Positions 56,064 through 64,000 of a stretch of DNA of 64,000 bases are shown here, in pieces (the first letter of the stretch is position 1; each line of letters starts with the position of its first letter). Made by a program: the position numbers and the translations under genes. Under the pieces are notes generated by a model. The model saw nothing but the letters and a program-made list of their open reading frames with translations, was not told the DNA's origin and ran no database searches. The stretch covers positions 9,143,003 through 9,207,002 of the forward strand of contig JAJEKV010000006.1 in NCBI GenBank assembly GCA_021234155.1, written 5' to 3'. This stretch comes from Isoetes taiwanensis. Its lineage: Eukaryota > Streptophyta > Lycopodiopsida > Isoetales > Isoetaceae.

Positions 56064-57685
56064 TGTGACGTCCCCTACTCGCATACGGTGCCCTCACCGT
56101 ATACAAACAGGAGTTCATCCCCCATACCAGCTCCATGCTAATACAGGGCCCTCCACATGACACTGCAACCGTGACGGGTTCCAGTGGGAAGAGTGGAAGG
56201 GTCATTGCACCCCGCCTCCCTCGGGCCTACCTAGTCTGCGGCTGTAAACATACATGTCGGTAGCACATACATCAACATCATATGACCATCAATGGCGGAT
56301 GGTCCTCCACATATCTGCATAGACAAAGATCAAAGACATCACATAGGGAATCCTACCCAAGGCTCGGACTCAAAGGGATGATCCATCGACTTGGGTCTCC
56401 GAGTTCATTGCGCATGCAATTCATGGCAATGGATTTGGCTGGCATATGAACATGGCTTAGGGTTGTCCACTCCATCCGCCTCTCCTGTGCACACTTTGCA
56501 GAGTAGGCTGAAAAGTGTTGGGACCTGATCAGAGTCCTCACGGATGCATAGCCAAGGGGCTATATCCCCGGGTTGCATCTCCCCAGTTCGATGGGGCGTA
56601 GGGATCTCTCCCTCCGCAGATCTACATGCCGACTCAAGGTGACTAGAGGGCCACTGCCCGTATTCGACTTGAACTCAATGGAAGGTCATATTCACCACCT
56701 CACGAAGTGTCGAGCCCATGCCTTGCCCACACGCAGCTGGGTAAGCCATTAGACCTAGTCACGCGTGACCCCCTAGCCTTTACACACCGGAGGGGTCGCT
56801 CAAGTGTCGAAACATGAACCTCCTTATAAGCCCGCCCGCCCCTTCACCCACAACTGGGTGTGGCTCTTGTGCACAGGCCGCATCTATAGTGTGCTAGAGA
56901 GGCTAATCTAGGAGCATCTACTACCAAGCTTTAGGTCTCTACCCCCCTTCCCAATACAAGGAGTTCACAGAGATACATCATCCATATACATCACAGAAGA
57001 ACTAAAGAACAAGATCTAATCTATATCATAGAGTTAGGTTCTTTAGTTAGAATCTGCTATCTACTCATCTAGAGATCTAGATAGCTGCTAAAGGCGATTT
57101 AATAGGCTAAACCGACTGATACAATGACTGGAAAACGGTTTAGACCATTAAATCGACTACATACCTGATCCATGAGTTGCTCCTCCCCGACTGAAGTTCC
57201 ACCATCCCACCTTGAACCGCTCAAATCAAGGGAAACTAATGGTGCCATTCTCTCGACGGAGTCCGAGGCTGTTTTGACTCCTAGAGCAGCCAAAACAGCC
57301 TCTAAAACCCTAGGAACGAAAATGGGCAAGTTAGGGTTCTTCTACTTAAATAGGCAAGGGTTGGGGCTTAGGGTTTCCAATTATCCCTTTAGGCATGTGG
57401 GATAATTGGAAATGGGCCCACTTGCCTTTAATGGCTAGGTGGCCAAATGTGCCTACATGGAAATGTGTGCACCTAAATGTGCCCACATGGAAATGTGTGC
57501 ACCTTAATAAATGTGCATGTGCACATTAATAAGAAATGCACATACCTAGCAAGTTGCCCCCCTAGGGCTACTCACCGCTACACGCCGGCTACATTAATCG
57601 CCGTTGGAGTGGCGCGGTAATGCTGCGGATTTAGACAAGATGCGATACGGCCCCGGGACCGTGATAATCGTGGCCGAACGCCACA
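56064..57685 (-). repeat. 3' LTR of a family D element (minus), 1,622 bases
   Basis: Minus-strand start is TGTGGCGTTCGGCCACG (at 57,685) and the end GTAGGGGACGTCACA (56,064). It has TTATAAGG at about 56,822-56,829 as a TATA candidate. A purine tract lies at its 5' side, so it is a 3' LTR and the element interior extends to the right. It is inserted in the LINE, and the D reading frame at the border fuses by chance with the LINE RT frame (55,561-56,205 is open across it). Confidence 0.75.
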
Positions 57686-57699
57686 TTCTCCCCACCTTG
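57686..57699 (-). promoter_or_regulatory. polypurine tract of family D
   Basis: CAAGGTGGGGAGAA (minus) directly precedes the LTR start. A second, similar word (CCAAGGTGGGGAGA) is about 35 bases further upstream. The tract primes plus-strand cDNA in LTR elements. Confidence 0.75.
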
Positions 57700-57779
57700 A
57701 AATGATGTCGCCCGCAAAGATCGTAAGTCTCCCCACCTTGGAATCTTCCTAACCCGCAATCAACCCGATGCATACGATA

Positions 57780-58310
57780 TACTACTATTATACTTACACA
57801 TTTATTAAGATTACCTTAAGGTAATATTTTTAAATTATTACTACGCCATTACATTATCAAATAACTTGTCAATTCGTAACTTCTATTAAACAGGGTACTT
57901 ATTAGTCCTCGTTATTATAACATTTAGTTTATCACAATTTAACACTTTCATATACAATTATTATTTAAGGTACTCTTCATTCCTTGCAACACATTCCAAC
58001 AAAATTTGTGTTGCAAGTCCTCGACCTTAAAATCCTCGCATTAATTTTACAATATCTATAATTACATACTTACTATCTTAATTATTAGAATTACTCTAAG
58101 GTAATGTTTAAGACATTACTGTACTATTTCATTACCCAATTAACTTATCACTTCATAACTTAATCTTCGCAAGGTAATTATTAACCTTACTTAACACAAC
58201 ATTTAAGTTTATCAAAGTTTATCAATTTCATACAAAATTTACACTTCTAAGGTACCCTTCATCCCTTGCAACACATTATAACAAAATTTGTGTTGCAAGC
58301 CTTCGTAGTT
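57780..58310. repeat. two 282-base AT-rich tandem units with palindromes
   Basis: Each unit has an 'attacc-taaggtaat' word and an 11-base hairpin CTTGCAACACA...TGTGTTGCAAG (57,983-58,017 and 58,265-58,299). In the first unit ATTACCTTAAGGTAAT (57,810-57,825) is a perfect 16-base palindrome. A third partial unit ('attaccctacggtaatattta') is at about 58,915-58,960. Confidence 0.75.
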
Positions 58311-61300
58311 CGACCTCCTTGCCCTCCGGAGCGCTCTATTGGCCTGCAGGTCGACACTACCTATTATTAATTATTACAAAAAAAAATTTGGTTATATGGT
58401 GACCACCCCACCTATCTACATGGATGCATGGCTAATCTCCCGGCGTAGGAAGAGGGTGGATCTTCCATTATGGCCGTGGAGACAGCGCCTATATGCCTAT
58501 ATGCCGCTCATGCCTACACCTCTAGTTGCCCAGCGTGGAGGATATCCTTCCCGCGTGGGGGGCATGAAGGATAGATTCCTCCTATCAAAGCATATATGGG
58601 GCTAAAGGTGCCTTTCCTATCAATGCATTCCTGAATGACCTCCTTTCTCTCGAGGTCGCCTACTTAGGGGACGTATAGACTTTCTAATCTACCTTCCACT
58701 TTCGTCCAAGCGAAACGGTCATGCCTACATTGACATTACACCACCCTAGAGATCAATCGTAGTGGTCTCATCATCGGTAACAACGCATGCAACCCCTACC
58801 TAGCATAGGTTGCATGATTGGATTAATCTTAACTATACAAGCATTTAATCTACACACAAAAAACGACATGCCCGGAAATTTTTTGCCGGGTCCTAATGCA
58901 TGTGATTAACATAATTACCCTACGGTAATATTTATGAATTAACATTATCATAGTATCGGATACATTACTTCCGATAGTACAATTATATTTACTCTAAGCT
59001 TTGCAATATTTAACGACTTTTAGATCGCGATTATTTGAACAATAACCCTGATTTAGACCTATTGTTACATAGACAAGGTTTTAATTATCATACACAAGAA
59101 TTAGATGTGCTTATCTCTTCCTTGGGTTCTGCATTACCCTTGGAAGTATATCCCTAAGATGCACTTAAGTATATTTGAATTCTATTTTCTATCTATATTT
59201 ATAAGGACCCCAAGGTCATATGGCTATCCTTGGAAGGAATTGCATCCTTGGGGAGGATTAATTAACATGCTACCTCACATTATCGTTGTTACTTAACTTA
59301 TTTCCGCATGATACATATACGTACAGTAATTCCATGCAATTATTAGGATCTATATTTAACTTATCTATAAGACACATTAAAGCTTATAATGCATGCGACG
59401 CGCCTTACCTAGGCTAGAATGCATCCACCCATTGAGCCTAAGCCGAGTAATTTGGAGATGACTTGGTCGTTGCATTGCTCCCATAGTTTTTGCTCCACTT
59501 CATTGGTGTAGATAGCTACCGGTCCGGTCCTCGACGTTGAAGACCTCCTCGAGCTATCTATCTATCTATCTTGCGCTCTATTCGCTTCGCCATTGCCGAG
59601 TGAACTCTATTCTGGGTCAATCAATTGGATGCAAGTACGCTCAATCATAAGATTGAGCCCTCCCACTTTCTTCAAAAAGAAAATGGTCCTCAAGACCTTC
59701 AATGACGTTGTACACAACATCATATCTATTCTCTCCCCTTAAGAGGTTATATGCTTCTTACTTAGCACATTAATTTACTAGCCTTAGCTAACATATATAA
59801 CCATCTAAGATGGATACACATATTATGTTAGCATTTATTTCAATATAGTTATGGGTTACCTACTTAGTTAGAACAATTCTTAAACCCCAAGGTTTTGTCA
59901 TCATGACAATTCCTTTTGTCCCAAAAGACTATTTGATTACTATAATTCTTATTTTAGATGTACCTTACATGTATTATTCTTTTTATATTCTAGAGATTCC
60001 CCTTTCTTAGTTATTTAGCTCTTGGAATATTCCTACCAATCGAATTGATGTCATCGTAACAAGTTGGCGGACTTGTTAGATTACTTCTTTTCTTTCTCGT
60101 TGGATTATTCTTTGGAGGTACTAGATTTATACATGGTTAACAATTATCCTAGTAATGATTCCTTCTTAGCGAGGAGATCAATCTCACCAAGTGGTTTCAA
60201 TACGTTGGATGTCCGTTAACAATGGTGTATAATTATAGTTACTCCTATGCATTTCCTTCCCAATCCTTGACGCTTAGCTCAATATTGGGGCAATCCTTTA
60301 GCGAGAATATCCGAATGCCTTCTAATCCCAATATGGATGTTACCGTCCATACATTAACCTACTAGGCCCCATGGCCTTAGATGCTTGAGCTTGCTAGAAG
60401 CTCATCCACTTTCGTTACTGCTTGAAGTAGCAAGGTAACGTTCTTCCGAAGTCGCCGATACTTGAGTCTCCTTGACGGTGGCTCCTCTTTGATGTAGAGG
60501 TTGACTTTGTTCGTTAGAAGCCTCGCATTGCTTGATGGTGTGGTTGATCACTTGAAATCTTCCATGCCGCTTTTCAAAAGCCTGAAGGTGGCGCCGTTGA
60601 AAAAGATCTTTCATCTTGAACTTTTTTTTGTCTTGGCGGCTAAAAGGCGACTACGTCGATGTCTTCGACTCCATCGATGTCTCATATGTCGAGTCCTCTT
60701 GTCGTTATCGTGTTGATTGCTTCACCCCTGCAACTTGCATGACATCTCTTCCTTTGATCTGTTACGCTATGGGAGGGAAGGAATAACAAAGGAACTATAC
60801 ATGCAAAACATATAGCTTACATAGTTAGAATTACTACTAGAGCTATTAGGTCTCCCTTGTGCCTCCCTTCAAGTTGCACACCTACTCCTTGGCAATGTCA
60901 TCAGTGTTCCTCCGTACAATGGTGTTGATGATCTATATCCTTCTATTTGTACGTCAGCTCATACTCCGGGGTAACTTGTTGATATGCTTGGGCCCTCCGA
61001 TGTTTGTCGGCTATGGCACAACACGCTTTGCATCACATTCCAACTAAAGGTGTGCTGGTCGTTGATACCTAGACATTTCAGTCTACTTCCTGATCCTGTT
61101 CTCAGGCGGTAATTGTTCCTCCTTCATGATACTTGAAGCTATTTGAAGGCGTCTCTTGAGGCTGTGCGCGATTCCTTTGGCTATACTCCTCTGGAGTTGT
61201 TCTCTTCTACAGTTGTTCTTTGAATCGTCCATCCTTGGGTTCACCAAGTTGCATGCAAGTCCACGTGCAAGTCATCGACTCGTCTCACCTAATTGCTTCT

Positions 61301-63269
61301 CCATCGAGCTTCCAATCTTCCTTGTTTGATCCCCTCAATCACATGGCTTGGATGTCACGTTGCTTGATTATATGCCGTCTTCTTGTCTTGAGGTACCCTC
61401 CGGTGACTTTGATTGTGCTTTCGTCGGTTTTGATCCTCCCAAGGCCTCTAGGGAGCTCGTGGAAGAAGTCGGTTGCTAGCACTTCTCCAGCTTTGATTCC
61501 GGACCTTTGTCTCTCTATGCATGTCGGCCTCTCGGCAAAGTAAAGCTTCATGGCTCTTCTCCTGCTGGCGATGTTGTCGGGATGATGGATCCTTATATCT
61601 GCGCAGAGCTTGACCCTTGAGTTGAAGAAGTACCTGCCTTAGATATGCTCTTGTCGTTGAATAGCACGGCTATTATCTTGAACTCTCTTTTTGCGAAGGT
61701 GCTTTAGTTGCTATCCTTGTCGTTAAGGTGTCGAATGCTTCTACCTTGGGCGTTTGGCGTGCCACATGTCGGAGATATGATGGGCTTCTTCTCTTCTAAT
61801 TACTGGTAGGAGTACCGTGAAGCCATCACCTAGTTCTTGAAGGCATATCTCCTCATCGCAGTGCCTTTTTGTAGTAAGTGCATCTCCATCTAATACACGT
61901 GTCATGGCGCATCACCCTATATTACCACAAGGTGGAATTATGGTTGTCGAGATGTTGCCTTCTTAGTTGGCTCATTGATGTCGGGCGTTCCTTCTTCTAT
62001 TGTTGAGGCCACTTTCGTGTCATAAGTTCGATCGCGTGTTCTTTGCGCCACAAGATGTAGTGTTGCGTCCGGCGATGTCCCCGATGCGTGATGATCTTGA
62101 CATGACCCGTATTATCTCTTATTCGACATTGGGTGGACGAAGTTGTCTTCTACTTCCAGCCACTTCCTAAGTGTTTGGAGTCGGGTTTGCTTGGCCTCCG
62201 TCGTTTCTCCCTCGTGCTTGCTCTTCCATTTTGATCTTGGGCTATAATTGTGCTTCTATGCTTCCTCTTTTGGTAGTCGGTGAAGGAGCTTCCTCTAAAG
62301 CGCTAAACCGTAAAACATGACTCTAAACTCATGTTTCTCCACTGTATCTGTGAGCACCGAGATATACAATAGACATATCGCGCATTTACATTGGGATTTT
62401 AATTCATCGACTTTTTCAAAACAACTACGAAGATCTACTTAATTGTTTATACTCCTTTAGGGTTTTCCCTCCTTCTATCGCGTTTGACTCTTTGGTTTTG
62501 CTGCATCTTCTTAAGTTACGGTTGACTCCGGGATTCCTTGAGATGCTGCTACCATTGTTGAGCTTCATGTCTGATCCGAGCTCGTCACGCTTAGTTCTGC
62601 GAAGAGTGTTCGGCGATGTGATCCTTGAGAAAGATGCTCCTCCTTACGTGTATATTCGTTAAAAGAGGAATCACGGTGACCGCTCAACGTCCCTACATGC
62701 GATGTGTCATTGCGGGGTTGCCGATGTGCGCCATTGGTCGCTTTGGAGTAGGATCACCTAGCTATTGCGGTTGGGCATTCTTGGATGTCTTGAAGCTCGA
62801 GATCATGGTCGGTGGCGTGGCATTGGCATTCCTCCCAGGTTGAATTTCAGTCGCGACTCCTGTTGCTTGGGCTTTGCTTCATTCCGCCAGGGTGCCTCTC
62901 CTCAGGCCCTCGAAGTGTGGTCATCTCTATTGTCCCTACCATGGCTCCTTCCAGTCGCCTTTGCATGATTTGTATCTGGCTGGCTAGGTCGTCTCCTCCG
63001 GCCCTTTGGGTCCTATCCATTCGAATCTACGCCTCCTTGGCTGGCGTGGTAAGGTCGTCCTTCCTTTGGTTTCTAGGTGTTTTACGGGTCCCGAATTCTT
63101 TGTTCGCCTGTAATATTCTCCTCCTTGATCTTGCCCCTAATCTTTGATATAGGCCTTCAAGTTGGAGATGTTCCCGATATCGTCTCCTCCCTCGTGGTCT
63201 CCTGCTGGTGCAAGGGAGCTAGAAGCTCATCTTGGTCAGCCTTACTAGGTGCTGGGTTGCCTAGCTTGG

Positions 63270-63602
63270 TTACTCCTTTAGTTGGCGTTGCATGACATTA
63301 CGCTTGCGCCATTTCTTTGGCTGCAATGTCGGTGGTTGTCTTCCCTCCGGTTTTATACGGCTCACGTGTTGCCATGACTTCTCCCTCGGCGGAAGATTAT
63401 GCCTTCGACCCCTAGCTCGTGATGCTAACGCGGCATCGATGTCTAACATGTTCTCGCTTTTGTATTTTGCTGCCTTGCATTCTTCCATTTGAAACTTCGT
63501 GGGCGTCGAGTTGGTGAAGGCGTCGAGATCCTTCTTCGATGTGACCTCGTCGTGGTAGCCGAGGTTGACACCTAGAAAATTCTTGATGCCGTTGGTTACC
63601 AA
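63270..63602 (-). pseudogene. open fragment in the D interior, unknown product
   Basis: A 110-codon frame begins GIKNFLGVNLGYHDEV and ends in a basic stretch (KKWRKRNVMQRQLKE). An overlapping frame (63,412-63,615) is also open. It is the longest minus frame in the D interior, and its even composition suggests former coding. I recognise no domain; gag is the likeliest guess from its character, but position near the 3' or 5' end cannot be judged. Confidence 0.3.
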
Positions 63603-64000
63603 ATATTCTTCCCATTTGATGAAGGTTGATGATAGGTAGGTGGTGTCTGTTCTACTCGTTTGTCGGTTGAGGTGTTTGTCGTTGTGCTTCCCTCTCTTGA
63701 GTGCCTTTTTTTAGGTCTCCTCTCTCCTTATACATGCGTACATCGGCTGGGACCTTGATGTCTTCAAGGAATTGCGCCTCAAGCTCTTCTGTGGCTCTGG
63801 CCCCGTACTTCGAAAGCAGCGCTCGTATTTCCTAGAGTCTAAGGTCTACTTGAAGGGCTCTCCTACAACATTCTGGGCTCTATAAGCAAGCAAGGTGGCT
63901 CGGCGGCATTCTTTGGAGACATATCTATAATCTACAAGTCTATGGATATTAGGACGTGTGGTATGGCATGAAATGAGGGTTGTTTTGCAAAACCTCCATG

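Larger units (their letters stand above)
57700..64000 (-). mobile_element. interior of the family D element (minus), degraded, runs off the window
   Basis: Position between a purine tract and the right edge makes this the interior of the D element. No RT, integrase or protease motif is found. Open minus fragments are 60,402-60,614 (RRHLQAFEKRHGRFQ), 61,339-61,551 (GEVLATDFFHELPRGLGRIK) and 63,270-63,602 (KNFLGVNLGYHDEVTSKKDL, basic C-terminal part). Near 59,430-59,530 the minus strand reads AIYTNEVEQKLWEQCNDQ. Either the pol genes lie right of 64,000, or the element is non-autonomous. Confidence 0.5.

Overview
The window is plant nuclear DNA. Intergenic sequence is AT-rich, telobox-like AAACCCTAA words occur, one host gene has short GT-AG introns, and the rest is dominated by plant-type LTR retrotransposons (Ty1/copia with a DSGA protease and YVDD reverse transcriptase; Ty3/gypsy with CCHC knuckles and an H2C2 integrase) and L1-type LINEs. 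The DUF7869-like relic and the style of the LINE and gypsy proteins would fit a large-genome fern, lycophyte or gymnosperm, but the species cannot be fixed from the sequence. No rRNA, tRNA, CRISPR array or prokaryotic operon was found.

Layout. 1-2.9 kb: a possible exon on the minus strand, then two ~290-bp tandem units carrying 20-bp GC palindromes, then unassigned sequence. 2.9-6.5 kb: a (AATGGTTTT)-like repeat and a broken DUF7869-like gene. 7.3-14.3 kb: gypsy family B as an inverted duplication about a 98-bp spacer. 14.47-25.1 kb: copia-like family E as a second inverted duplication, whose left arm alone carries a complete 5.84-kb copia element (14,666-20,507, TSD tatac). 25.1-25.76 kb: a lone end of long-terminal-inverted-repeat unit F. 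25.9-29.9 kb: inverted duplication of gypsy C gag-protease; the plus-strand copy continues through RT and RNase H to 31.28 kb and resumes at 38.96 kb with integrase. The 7.7 kb between is unit F, a composite of gypsy B pieces and a corrupted GC-rich block. 40.1-42 kb: an inverted second copy of part of unit F. 42.3-43.4 kb: an old LINE 3' end.

44.3-45.76 kb holds the best host gene: five exons on the minus strand that splice to one 318-residue frame of a family I do not recognise. 45.8-49.87 kb has no confident gene. 49.87-64 kb: a 1.5-kb LTR of gypsy-like family D (+) followed by a tRNA-iMet-type primer site, duplicated stem-loops and a short reading frame that starts with the histone H3 tail sequence; a LINE (-) with nearly intact RT; and a family D LTR (-) that truncates the LINE, followed by at least 6 kb of degraded D interior.

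The outstanding feature is repeated palindromisation: six inverted pairs in 35 kb, with retroelement gag/pol facing itself and isolated integrase C-terminal modules at the junctions. One pair has an insertion in only one arm, so at least that pair is a real old duplication and not just a fold-back read artefact. The GC-rich 'bacterial-looking' block at 32.9-35.3 kb is, at least in its first part, a badly degraded copy of 40.1-40.7 kb, and should be treated as suspect consensus until reads are checked.
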